Shown here one piece after another: positions 1-8,202 of a stretch of DNA of 44,826 nucleotides. Position 1 is the first letter of the stretch. Every line of letters starts with the position of its first letter. The stretch lies in the NCBI GenBank assembly GCA_964477085.1, contig CAYZDF010000020.1:1-44826 (forward strand). Reading direction: 5' to 3'. Origin of the DNA: Dichloromethanomonas sp964477085 (GTDB lineage: Bacteria; Bacillota; Desulfitobacteriia; Desulfitobacteriales; Syntrophobotulaceae). The notes under the pieces are model-generated. The model did not search any database. It saw only the letters and a list, made by a program, of their open reading frames with translations, and was not told where the DNA came from. The position numbers and the translations under genes were made by a program.

Positions 1-471
1 ACCTGCTACGCCTGTGTCATACATCCTCTCTACCCTGTTACCCATCACTTCCGCAGTGATTGCAGCTTCTTCAGCAATTGGAAGGTCTGATGTTCCTGCT
101 GAAACCACAAGAATATGACCGACACGATTCTGTTCACCTTTCCGAATTACTATTGTTCGTGAATCCTCATAGAATTCTGTTGATGGGATCTCTTGAACTA
201 AGGCCGAATAATTTTCCTTGGTTGCACGAGTAGCTAAAATGTTTTTATCGGAAAACTCAAAGAGTTTTTTGGTAATGGAGATAATTTGATCTGTTGTTTT
301 ACCTTGACAAAAAACAACCTCCGGGAAACCTTTGCGAAACTGTCTATGGGTATCGACAACAGCATAGCCTAAGTCGTAATAATACATTTTTTCTATTTCT
401 TTTAGTCCATTTTCGATATTCATTTTATTATTCTGGATTTGGGTTAGTATATCTTTCAGTTTTTCTTTCAT
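1..471 (-). CDS. larB: LarB, nickel-pincer cofactor biosynthesis protein (partial)
   Basis: The gene runs off the left edge, so only the first 157 codons are visible and the C-terminal part is missing. LarB carboxylates and hydrolyses nicotinic acid adenine dinucleotide, the first step toward the nickel-pincer nucleotide of lactate racemase-type enzymes; its C-terminal half is related to PurE. The translation starts at an ATG at 471 and contains the LarB signatures VDTHR and GFPEVVFCQGKT near residues 40-60, then a PurE-like segment ILVVSAGTSDLPIAEEA and MYDTGVAG at the cut end. It lies just upstream (left) of the M42 peptidase cluster in the same direction, with a gap of about 40 bases. Family assignment is strong; whether larC/larE follow cannot be seen. 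Confidence 0.88.
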   Translation of the reverse strand, partial: MKEKLKDILTQIQNNKMNIENGLKEIEKMYYYDLGYAVVDTHRQFRKGFPEVVFCQGKTTDQIISITKKLFEFSDKNILATRATKENYSALVQEIPSTEFYEDSRTIVIRKGEQNRVGHILVVSAGTSDLPIAEEAAITAEVMGNRVERMYDTGVAG

Positions 472-511
472 TGAATACTTGTTCCTCTCGCTGATTTAAT
501 ATAAAGAATCG

Positions 512-1519
512 TTAATTGGTATTAAAGGGATGACCCAATAGTTCATACGTTAGTTTAAAAGCTGTTTCAATATCGAATTTGGTAACAATCTCATTACCTG
601 AATGTAGGTATCTTACTGGTATCGCAATTCCGCCGGTTGGGATCCCTCCCCGCGTCAGGTGAATGGGGCCGGCATCGGTCCCTCCTTCTGAAATAATCTC
701 CCATTGGAACGAGATGTTCTTATCTCTGGCAACCTCAGCCATCCAGTTCTTAACCAGGGGAGAAACAACGATGGATCGATCCATAACCTTAATAGCTGCA
801 CCGAGTCCTAAAGAAGTACGGTTCTTATCCTTTGGCGAATCAAAACTCAGGGTCGTATCCACGATCAGGGCGATATCAGGTTCTATTTCATGAACAACGG
901 TCTTAGCACCGCGAGCCCCTACTTCCTCCTGGACAGAAAAAGCGAAATACAAATCATAAGGGCATTTGATCTGCTTGAGTATCTCAATGGCGATAAAACA
1001 GCCGACACGATCATCGATCGCTTTGGAGATAATATGACTGGAAGTCTCTTGAAAATCTCCGACCAATACAGCCATATCTCCTTCCTTAATCACTTTTCTC
1101 GCTTCTTGTTCTGAGCTAACTCCAATGTCAATGTAGATCTTACCATGAGTATTTCCTTCCTCTGTTGGATTCTTTTCTACACTGATAACCCCTACCCTTC
1201 CGTTCCCAAACCGGACTCGTTTAGCGATTAGGTTTATTCTTTTCAATCCGCCGACGGGAGCAAAGTACAGATATCCTTTGTCATCGATATGGGTCACGAT
1301 AATCCCGACTTCATCCATATGAGAAACGATGAGGACCTTTTTACCTTCACCGGGTTTTCTGATGATGAGATTACCCAGCGGATCTACCTGAATCTCATAC
1401 GCTTTGGTATCAATCTGCTGTAGAAGAATCTCTCTCACATCTCGTTCATTTCCTGAAGGGCCAAATGCCTGAGACAGCTTTTTGAGAAGGGCATAATCTA
1501 ATTCTGGATACGTTGACAT
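512..1519 (-). CDS. M42 family metallo-aminopeptidase (paralogue A)
   Basis: A 335-residue dinuclear-metal aminopeptidase of the M42 (TET / FrvX / glutamyl aminopeptidase) family, a cytoplasmic peptide-trimming enzyme that usually assembles into dodecamers. All expected metal and catalytic motifs are present in order: SHMDEVG (about residue 70), AIDDRVG (about 175), VQEEVGARG (about 205), IVDTT (about 225) and the late histidine in RYLHSG (about 310). I chose the ATG at 1519 (protein begins MSTYPELD) because GGGAGGT lies eight bases upstream; a start nine codons earlier at 1546 has no such site. It is the last of three M42 genes in a row, 42 bases after the second. Physiological substrate cannot be read from sequence. 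Confidence 0.92.
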   Translation of the reverse strand: MSTYPELDYALLKKLSQAFGPSGNERDVREILLQQIDTKAYEIQVDPLGNLIIRKPGEGKKVLIVSHMDEVGIIVTHIDDKGYLYFAPVGGLKRINLIAKRVRFGNGRVGVISVEKNPTEEGNTHGKIYIDIGVSSEQEARKVIKEGDMAVLVGDFQETSSHIISKAIDDRVGCFIAIEILKQIKCPYDLYFAFSVQEEVGARGAKTVVHEIEPDIALIVDTTLSFDSPKDKNRTSLGLGAAIKVMDRSIVVSPLVKNWMAEVARDKNISFQWEIISEGGTDAGPIHLTRGGIPTGGIAIPVRYLHSGNEIVTKFDIETAFKLTYELLGHPFNTN

Positions 1520-1561
1520 TATCTGACCTCCCTTAAAACAAATCAAACAAACGTTTATTTC

Positions 1562-2581
1562 CTAAACTAATTGGTCAATATGGCCAAGAATCTGACGGAG
1601 CAGCAACAGATAATGATCATAATCATCTTTACAGATTAACGAACTCATGGAATGAATATTTCGGCAGGGGATGCTTAAGGTGATGGTGGGTATTCCGACC
1701 CCAGCCCGGTGGATGTTCGCAGCATCATTGCCCGCAGCCGTTCCTTGCCTGAACTGTAGTGGAATATCATAATCCCTGGCTATCACGACGATTTTTTCAA
1801 CCAGCTCCGGTTTATAAATGGTCGAAGAATCCATCAGTGAACAAGCCGGACCTTTGCCCAGTTCTACAATCCAGCCTTCCCTGTCTGATTCCTGAATATC
1901 CAGAGCACTTGTTGCTTCCACAACGATGGCTAAATCTGCACCTAAGTTATTACTGATTACTTTAGAACCCCGTAATCCGATTTCTTCTTGTACTGTGAAT
2001 ACCGCTGTCAAATCACAGTCAAAAGTCTCTGCTAAGAGCTGTATTAACAAAGCACAACCGACTCGGTCATCAAGAGCTTTGGCTTTATAAAAGTGATCCC
2101 CGATTATTTCAAAGGTACTATTAAAAACGACATAATCTCCAAGTTTGATTTCTTTTTCGGCCTCTTCCTTAGAATTGGCACCAATGTCAATGTAAAGCTC
2201 ATCAATAGACTGAACCTGTTTCCGCTCCTCTTTCTTCTGAAGATGAATAGCCTTGGAGCCGATCACACCCATCATACCGCTTCGCACAATGCTAATGGTC
2301 TTAGAAATAAGAATCCGTGGGTCGATACCACCAACAGGCTGGAATTTCAAATAACCTTCTGCTGTAATCTCCGTGATAAAGAGTCCGACTTCATCCATAT
2401 GAGCACACAGAATAACCCTGGGACAATTTTCTTTTGAAGACTTCTTTTCAGCGATCAGGTTACCAATCGTATCGACTTTATAATCATGGACGTTTTTCTT
2501 TATTTGATCAAGGATATATTCTCTGACCATCTTCTCATTTCCGGAAACACCGTTTAGTTCACATAATTCTTTCAAAAGCAT
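1562..2581 (-). CDS. M42 family metallo-aminopeptidase (paralogue B)
   Basis: The second M42 peptidase, 339 residues, with AHMDEVG, ALDDRVG and VQEEIGLRG motifs. At the position where paralogues A and C have an aspartate (VDTT / IDVT) this copy has glutamate (VEATSA), a known alternative metal ligand in the family, so I regard it as active with possibly different specificity. The ATG at 2581 sits seven bases behind GGAGGA; an ATG at 2587 is too close to that site, and the reading frame open to 2641 lies inside the preceding gene. The start overlaps the 3' end of paralogue C by ten bases, which implies translational coupling. Confidence 0.9.
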   Translation of the reverse strand: MLLKELCELNGVSGNEKMVREYILDQIKKNVHDYKVDTIGNLIAEKKSSKENCPRVILCAHMDEVGLFITEITAEGYLKFQPVGGIDPRILISKTISIVRSGMMGVIGSKAIHLQKKEERKQVQSIDELYIDIGANSKEEAEKEIKLGDYVVFNSTFEIIGDHFYKAKALDDRVGCALLIQLLAETFDCDLTAVFTVQEEIGLRGSKVISNNLGADLAIVVEATSALDIQESDREGWIVELGKGPACSLMDSSTIYKPELVEKIVVIARDYDIPLQFRQGTAAGNDAANIHRAGVGIPTITLSIPCRNIHSMSSLICKDDYDHYLLLLRQILGHIDQLV

Positions 2582-3633
2582 AGCCATTCCTCCAGATCCT
2601 CCGGCAGAGCAGCAATGAAACAAGCCAGAAGTTTGCCGCAATCAACTATATCTTTAAGGGAAGCTGTCTCCACAGAAGTGTGCATATACCTTAAGGGAAT
2701 TGACAACAGTCCGGTCGGAATCCCGCAACCAATCAGTTGAATAACCCTGGCATCCGTCCCTGTCTCACCTGCAACCGGTTGGAGTTGGTAAGCTAACCGC
2801 CAATCTTTAGCCGTCTCTGTGAGATGGGCAAAAATTCGGGGATGAATATTGGGACCCAGCGTAATTACCGGCCCTTTTCCTAAATGCGGTGAGACCAGGT
2901 TTTTGGTATCCAGTGTTTGAGCATGGGTTACATCGATCGCAAGAGCCAGGCTGGGTAAGACAGAATTGGAACTTGTTGTGGCCCCTCTCAGTCCGACTTC
3001 TTCCTGGACGGTGGCAACCGCTAAAACGTTGTGTTGATGCTTAAGCAAAGCTAACTCATTCAGGCAGACAGCCATTACCGCAATACCGGCACGGTCATCA
3101 AGTGCTTTTCCGACAATTTTCTCTCCCATCATGGTAAATGGTGTGCGCTTGATACTGATTACATCACCCGGTTTCACTAAAGTCTCTGCCGTGCTCTTAG
3201 GATAACCGATATCAACAATAAGGTTGTGTAACATCGGAGTTTGTGGTTTGTCACTTCCCTTTTTGTCTTTCTCAGGGAGCAGACTGATAACACCTCGGAC
3301 ATCTTTGACTCCATGGACAGTGACGACCTGATGGACCAGGGTTCGTTCATCAATCCCCCCGACAGTTGTAAAATGCAGGAAACCTCTGTCATCAATATGA
3401 GTGATGATTAAGCCGATTTCATCTGAGTGAGCAGCTAACATGATGGTTTGATTACTGCCAAGACCGTGCTTGGAAGCGTAGAAATTGCCTATAAAGTCCT
3501 GGTTCAATTCGGAAGATAAAGGTTCAAATATTTCGTGTAAAACAGATTTTAATTCATGTTCGTAACCGGATACGCCTGCTTGACTGGATAAGGAAAATAT
3601 AGTCTTTTGGGCAAGATCAAAAGAATTAATCAA
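2572..3633 (-). CDS. M42 family metallo-aminopeptidase (paralogue C)
   Basis: The first-transcribed and most divergent M42 copy, 353 residues. Motifs: AAHSDEIG (Ser in place of the usual Met), ALDDRAG, VQEEVGLRG, IDVTHA and RYMHTS, so all metal ligands are kept. The start is a TTG at 3633 whose last bases form the TGA stop of the transpeptidase gene (TTGA overlap), with AAGGAAGG about ten bases upstream; this ties its translation to the gene before it. A run of about 30 residues around position 115 (KDKKGSDKPQ) resembles the variable insertion of the family. Specificity is unknown. Confidence 0.9.
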   Translation of the reverse strand: MINSFDLAQKTIFSLSSQAGVSGYEHELKSVLHEIFEPLSSELNQDFIGNFYASKHGLGSNQTIMLAAHSDEIGLIITHIDDRGFLHFTTVGGIDERTLVHQVVTVHGVKDVRGVISLLPEKDKKGSDKPQTPMLHNLIVDIGYPKSTAETLVKPGDVISIKRTPFTMMGEKIVGKALDDRAGIAVMAVCLNELALLKHQHNVLAVATVQEEVGLRGATTSSNSVLPSLALAIDVTHAQTLDTKNLVSPHLGKGPVITLGPNIHPRIFAHLTETAKDWRLAYQLQPVAGETGTDARVIQLIGCGIPTGLLSIPLRYMHTSVETASLKDIVDCGKLLACFIAALPEDLEEWLCF

Positions 3634-5684
3634 CTTGATTCTTCCTTCCTTAAGGATTGGTTTTCCTCCGTATTAAATAATACTTCAATGGTATCTCCTA
3701 CATTTACGATCATTCCAGGTTCAGGGTTTTGCTTTTGCGCCAGACCACTGCCGATAAAATGATAGCGAAGATCTAACTTGCCAAGTGTTTCCCCTACCTG
3801 TCGGATCGTCAATCCCTTGAGATCAGGAACGATGACTTCGCCTTTGCCTGGAGTCTTGGTTGGCGTTACAGGCTTAGTGGGTTTGGTTTCTTTGTCTGGC
3901 TGGAGATCAATCTCACTTAGATCAGTAAGCTTACTTGGTGTACTGGCTGATACAGGTATTCCGTAGTACTGAAGCGTATTTTCAATGATCTTCTTGGCAT
4001 GGGGCGCAGCTAGTGTACCACCTTGGATGATCTCTCCTTTGGGTGTATCTACAACCACTAGAACTGCTATTTTAGGACTGTCCGCTGGCGCATAGGCCAC
4101 AAAAGAGGCGACGTAATCGGTGTCTGAATACCGTCCGGTTTTGGGATCAATCTTTTGGGCAGTCCCTGTTTTACCTGCAACTTTAATCCCCGGTATCTTT
4201 GCTCTGCTGCCAGTTCCTTTATCCACTACATTAACCAGGATATCCGTCATTGATTTACTGGTAGAACTGGAAATAACCTGACGGATAACCCGGGAATTAT
4301 TCTGTACAAGAATCTCATTTCGACTATTGGTAATCTTGTCGACAACATAAGGTTGAATGAGTTTACCACCATTGGCAACAGCACTGATTGCAGATAACAA
4401 TTGAATGGGTGTTACAAGATTTGCTTGCCCAAAAGACATCGTCGCAAGTTCTATCTCTTTCACAATTTTTTTATCCACAAGTAATCCTTGCTCTTCACCG
4501 GAAATATCAATTTTGGTTCGGCTGCCGAAACCAAAAGACTTCAAATAGGTATAGAACGTTTCGATACCCAGAGCTTCCCCTACCTTAGCAAGCACGACAT
4601 TGGAAGATAAACGCATTCCATCTGAAAAGGAAATCTTGCCATGTGCTTTTTTATCGGAATCCCAATTGGTGATTCTTCTCGATCCCACAATATAATACCC
4701 TGGGTCATCAAACATCTGATCAGGTGAAATAACGTTTTCTTCTAAAGCAGCTGCCCCGGTGATAATCTTAAACGTAGACCCCGGTTCATAGATCATATTA
4801 ATAGCCAGATTCTTACGGTCATTGGCATTAGTTTTAGCAAAATCATTAGGATCAAATGAAGGCCTTGATCCCATACCCAGGATCTTACCCGTCATCGGGT
4901 CCATGGCCAGGATAACAGCCCTCTGGGGATGAGATTTTTCCACGATAGAATCTAATTCTTGTTCGACTAAATGCTGAATGGTTGAATCCAGGGTCAAGGT
5001 CAGATTATAACCCGGGCGAATATGCTGGTTATCTTCTAAGGAATTCTGTCCTGAATCACGGGGGGGTTTAAGTTCCTTTTCACCCTTTAGCTCTGCATTA
5101 TAGGCGTATTCTACTCCTTCTACCCCGTCCCCTGCCATATTAACAATACCCATAACAGATGAGGCTATATTGCAAGTTGGATACACTCTTTTATAGGTAT
5201 CCGTAAAACCGATACCCGTAATTTTCAGCTTAGCAATCTGTTCCGCTTTATCGAGATCAACCTGCCGGGCCAAACTAACCCAGGATAAATCTTTGGTAAG
5301 GAGCTTAAAAATAGGTTTGCTGTCCACTTCCAAAATCTGCGCGATTTGTATAGCAATTTCTTCCGTCTTCTGAGTAATTTCTTCGACTGTACTATTGGTA
5401 TTACTTCTAGCAAGAGTTTTATGTAGTGTTTTGGGATCAGCGTAGATATCTTTAGCTTTTACACTCTTGGCTAAGATATTACCTTGAGCATCAACGATCA
5501 TCCCTCGTTCATAGATCATAGCCTGACTATTAACCCTAAAGGTGGCCCCTCTGGCAATCAGTTCTGAAGCATTGTAGATTTGAAGAAAAGCAAGTTTACC
5601 AATAATAGCAACGGCAACAGCTATAAAAATCGCGTATATGACCCATTCTCGGGTGAAATAGCAGGATGTTTTTTTCACAGGCAT
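3630..5684 (-). CDS. spoVD: SpoVD/FtsI-type penicillin-binding transpeptidase with PASTA domain
   Basis: A class B penicillin-binding protein of up to 684 residues that cross-links peptidoglycan. An N-terminal membrane anchor (about residues 14-36) is followed by the dimerisation domain, then the transpeptidase domain with STFK (Ser nucleophile, about 305), SSN (about 365) and KTGT (about 505), and a single C-terminal PASTA domain (VPDLKG onward, about 615-675). One PASTA domain and overall length fit SpoVD, the sporulation cortex enzyme; a vegetative FtsI is the alternative, since the usual murE/mraY neighbours are absent. The ATG at 5684 is only two bases from GAGAGG, so the GTG at 5678, eight bases away, may be the real start. 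It leads the operon into three M42 peptidases through a TTGA overlap. Confidence 0.85.
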   Translation of the reverse strand: MPVKKTSCYFTREWVIYAIFIAVAVAIIGKLAFLQIYNASELIARGATFRVNSQAMIYERGMIVDAQGNILAKSVKAKDIYADPKTLHKTLARSNTNSTVEEITQKTEEIAIQIAQILEVDSKPIFKLLTKDLSWVSLARQVDLDKAEQIAKLKITGIGFTDTYKRVYPTCNIASSVMGIVNMAGDGVEGVEYAYNAELKGEKELKPPRDSGQNSLEDNQHIRPGYNLTLTLDSTIQHLVEQELDSIVEKSHPQRAVILAMDPMTGKILGMGSRPSFDPNDFAKTNANDRKNLAINMIYEPGSTFKIITGAAALEENVISPDQMFDDPGYYIVGSRRITNWDSDKKAHGKISFSDGMRLSSNVVLAKVGEALGIETFYTYLKSFGFGSRTKIDISGEEQGLLVDKKIVKEIELATMSFGQANLVTPIQLLSAISAVANGGKLIQPYVVDKITNSRNEILVQNNSRVIRQVISSSTSKSMTDILVNVVDKGTGSRAKIPGIKVAGKTGTAQKIDPKTGRYSDTDYVASFVAYAPADSPKIAVLVVVDTPKGEIIQGGTLAAPHAKKIIENTLQYYGIPVSASTPSKLTDLSEIDLQPDKETKPTKPVTPTKTPGKGEVIVPDLKGLTIRQVGETLGKLDLRYHFIGSGLAQKQNPEPGMIVNVGDTIEVLFNTEENQSLRKEESS

Positions 5685-5735
5685 AACCTCTCGCTTATTC
5701 TACTTTATACTAAACTTAAACTCTGCTTTAGTTCC

Positions 5736-5763
5736 ATTTTAGCATATCGTCTAATATCATCAA
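5736..5763 (-). promoter_or_regulatory. Possible sigma-A promoter for the transpeptidase-M42 operon
   Basis: On the minus strand TTGATG (5763-5758) and TAAAAT (5741-5736) are separated by 16 bases, about 50 bases before the coding start at 5684. A moderate match, assigned by eye; a sporulation promoter could also be hidden in this AT-rich stretch. Confidence 0.35.
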
Positions 5764-5905
5764 TAAAAGCCGTGATAAAAGCTCACAAAGTCTTAACTAT
5801 CGATGGCACTAAAAGGATATAATAACCACCTTGCTAAGATTTGTAAGCTTAATTATTAAGTTTCCCGAATTCGTTATAATCATTCGAAGAAAATTATGTA
5901 TATTA

Positions 5906-6484
5906 TTATTTGACGAAGCGTAAAATGGAACCTAAAAAAGCTCCTCCGATAAGACCACCAAAATGGGCATAGTTATCTATCCCCGGAGCAACAATACCGA
6001 AAAACAGGTTGATTCCTAAGATGATGAGCAAATTAGTGATGAGACCACTTCGCCATAAAAAGGAGTTTTTCCAGCCATAGGCAACAATAGCTCCAAGCAG
6101 CCCAAAGATTGCACCGGAAGCACCCGCCGAAATCTCAGGACTAAAGATAAAACTCAAGAGAGAGCCGGAAATACCGCTAAAAAGGAAAATTAGAAGGAGT
6201 TTGCTATGATTGAAGATTTTTTCCGCAAACTTACCCATCACCATCAATGCATATGTATTAAACAGTAAATGCGTAAAACCGATATGAATGAACACACTAG
6301 TCAGAAGTCGCCAGTACTGACCTGCCTCAATCAGAGGGTTAACTTTGGCTCCGAAAAGAATCAAGTTTTGATAATTTTTGGTGCCACCGGCCAGAGTCAT
6401 CAGAATAAATACGGCTATATTGATAAAAATCAATGTATACGTAACATAGTATTCCTGATATTCTTTTTTGTAGATACTATTCAT
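5906..6484 (-). CDS. Rhomboid family intramembrane serine protease
   Basis: A 192-residue polytopic membrane protein with about six hydrophobic helices. The catalytic serine is in GASGAIFG (about residue 122-129) and the catalytic histidine in AHFGGLIGG (about 175); the HLLFN motif (about 73-77) is also typical. Rhomboids cleave transmembrane substrates inside the bilayer. Three ATG codons stand in a row (6490, 6487, 6484) behind AGGGGA; the last has the best spacing. It is monocistronic as far as can be seen, with more than 200 bases to the transpeptidase downstream. Substrate unknown. Confidence 0.9.
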   Translation of the reverse strand: MNSIYKKEYQEYYVTYTLIFINIAVFILMTLAGGTKNYQNLILFGAKVNPLIEAGQYWRLLTSVFIHIGFTHLLFNTYALMVMGKFAEKIFNHSKLLLIFLFSGISGSLLSFIFSPEISAGASGAIFGLLGAIVAYGWKNSFLWRSGLITNLLIILGINLFFGIVAPGIDNYAHFGGLIGGAFLGSILRFVK

Positions 6485-6533
6485 CATCATTCCCCTATTT
6501 GACTATTCCCCTGTTGGATCTTGCTTCAATCAT

Positions 6534-6581
6534 TAAAAACAAGATATGAAATGCAAATGTCTTCCGACACTTGCATTTCAT
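6534..6581 (-). terminator. Rho-independent terminator after the LysM gene
   Basis: Arms 6546-6561 and 6566-6581 pair over 11 + 4 base pairs with one A/C mismatch and a TTCC loop; on the minus strand the stem is followed by TTGTTTTT. It lies about 60 bases past the stop of the LysM gene. Confidence 0.6.
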
Positions 6582-6641
6582 TTTATGACGACTTAATAAC
6601 TTAAGCTATTTATTGATCTGGGGTTAACGTCGTGTTTTCGA

Positions 6642-7019
6642 CTAATAACGAGGAGGGATAAAAAGCCTTTCGCCGGGATAAATCAGATCAGGATTACCAA
6701 GGTGATTGTACCCTGCTAATTCACGCCAATCCATACCAAATCTCTTAGCGATTTTGTACACTGTATCACCTTTTTGAACAACATAGACCTGGGGTTCTGG
6801 TTTTACAATACACTCGATGTCTGCACAAGGATCGCAAGGTTCACAAATATAACCCATTGGAGTTTGGTCGTACATTCCATCATACATCCCGGGAGCATAA
6901 CCCTCGTAAGCCATACCTGGTGTTGGCATTTCCGGCATTGTTCCAGGTTGATTAACCATATTAACTGCTGGCGGTTGATTCATGAAGCCAGTTTGTTTTT
7001 TACCAAAGAACATTTCCAT
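6642..7019 (-). CDS. LysM domain protein with Met/Pro-rich N-terminus
   Basis: A 125-residue protein. The C-terminal 48 residues are one LysM domain (YVVQKGDTVYKIAKRFG to the terminal LFIPPRY), which binds N-acetylglucosamine glycans in peptidoglycan or spore cortex. The first 65 residues are low-complexity, rich in Met, Pro, Gly and Tyr (for example PGMYDGMYDQTPMGY), then a short cysteine segment CEPCDPCADIEC. There is no classical signal peptide, a pattern shared with spore coat/cortex proteins such as SafA and SpoVID, so a spore envelope role is plausible but unproven. A strong AAGGAGG precedes the ATG at 7019. It follows trxB by 64 bases. Confidence 0.75.
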   Translation of the reverse strand: MEMFFGKKQTGFMNQPPAVNMVNQPGTMPEMPTPGMAYEGYAPGMYDGMYDQTPMGYICEPCDPCADIECIVKPEPQVYVVQKGDTVYKIAKRFGMDWRELAGYNHLGNPDLIYPGERLFIPPRY

Positions 7020-7083
7020 ACCTCCTTTTTGATATATGGTATGGAATACAGCTTATTAAGTGCCTGTACTCTGGTAATAAATG

Positions 7084-8007
7084 TTATATTTTCTTTTCTA
7101 TTTCAGATACATATTTCTCGACTTGAACGGCAACTAAAGCTCCGTCTCCCACAGCGGTTGCCACTTGTCTTAAAGGTGTATTGCGGATATCACCAGCGGC
7201 AAATACCCCGGAAATATTAGTCTTCAGAAGCTCATCAGTGACGATATACCCTATTTGATCCGTTTCAAAATAGTCAGAAACAAAATGGGTATTGGGTTGG
7301 GTCCCGACATAGACAAAAACGCCATCAACATTTAATTCATCCAGTTCGTTGGTTTTGACATTGCGCATTTTAATCTTTTCCACTTTATCTGTTCCTACGA
7401 TCTCCTCGACCACGGTATCCAGAATGAACTTAACTTTGGGATGCTCTTGTGCTTTTTCCACAGCAACCTGTGCGGCCCGAAACTCACTTCGGCGATGAAT
7501 AATATAGACTTGGGAAGCAAACTTGGTAAGATAGACTCCTTCTTCCAGGGCAGCGTTGCCACCACCTACCACAGCCACAATTTTTTCTTTGTAAAAAGCA
7601 CCATCACAGGTGGCACAATAGGAAACACCTCGGCCATGGAAGACATCTTCGCCTTTGGCACCAAGAAAGCGTGGTTTAGAACCTGCTGCGATAATGACAG
7701 CTTTAGCATTCAATGATTGCTGATCAGTTACAACATGTTTGATTGTTTCTGTTAAATCCATACTGACAACATTTTGAAAAATAAACTCAGCACCTTGAGT
7801 AAGGGCCTGTTTATAAAATGAATTGGCAAGTTCAAATCCGGACACTCCATCAGGAAAACCTGGATAGTTCTCAATTCTTTCTGTGGAAGCTACTTGACCA
7901 CCAGGCATCATGGATTCGATAACAGCAGTTTTAAGTCCTCCCCTAGCCGTATAAATCGCCGCTGTGAGACCTGCAGGACCACCACCAATGATAATAACAT
8001 CATACAT
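7084..8007 (-). CDS. trxB: Thioredoxin reductase
   Basis: A 308-residue FAD/NADPH flavoenzyme that reduces thioredoxin in the cytoplasm. It has the FAD-binding GGGPAG motif at residues 8-13, the redox-active CATC pair (Cys131 and Cys134), the NADPH-binding GGGNAA motif (about 153) and the C-terminal FAAGDIR motif (about 275). I chose the ATG at 8007, which gives the standard MYDVIIIGGG start; a GTG at 8019 would add four residues and lies nearer to AAAGG, so the exact start is not settled. Divergently oriented from the UPF0182 gene. Confidence 0.95.
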   Translation of the reverse strand: MYDVIIIGGGPAGLTAAIYTARGGLKTAVIESMMPGGQVASTERIENYPGFPDGVSGFELANSFYKQALTQGAEFIFQNVVSMDLTETIKHVVTDQQSLNAKAVIIAAGSKPRFLGAKGEDVFHGRGVSYCATCDGAFYKEKIVAVVGGGNAALEEGVYLTKFASQVYIIHRRSEFRAAQVAVEKAQEHPKVKFILDTVVEEIVGTDKVEKIKMRNVKTNELDELNVDGVFVYVGTQPNTHFVSDYFETDQIGYIVTDELLKTNISGVFAAGDIRNTPLRQVATAVGDGALVAVQVEKYVSEIEKKI

Positions 8008-8202
8008 AACAAAAAACACCAGCCTTTATTGTTGTATTTTTCCATTAGTGTAATCAAAGTATATCTTAGAAATTAGTTTTCGTGAAGTAAAATAGGAGGG
8101 ATTTTATAAACATTAAAGAATATATAAATTGTGCCTATAATATTTGTACTTTTACATATATTACTAATGTTGTGGCCAAATTTTCCTAAGGGGGAAATTT
8201 AC

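Noticed and set aside
6774..7220. 148-residue plus-strand frame over the LysM and trxB genes
   Set aside because: Spans two real minus-strand genes and their gap; Trp/His-rich translation typical of a shadow.
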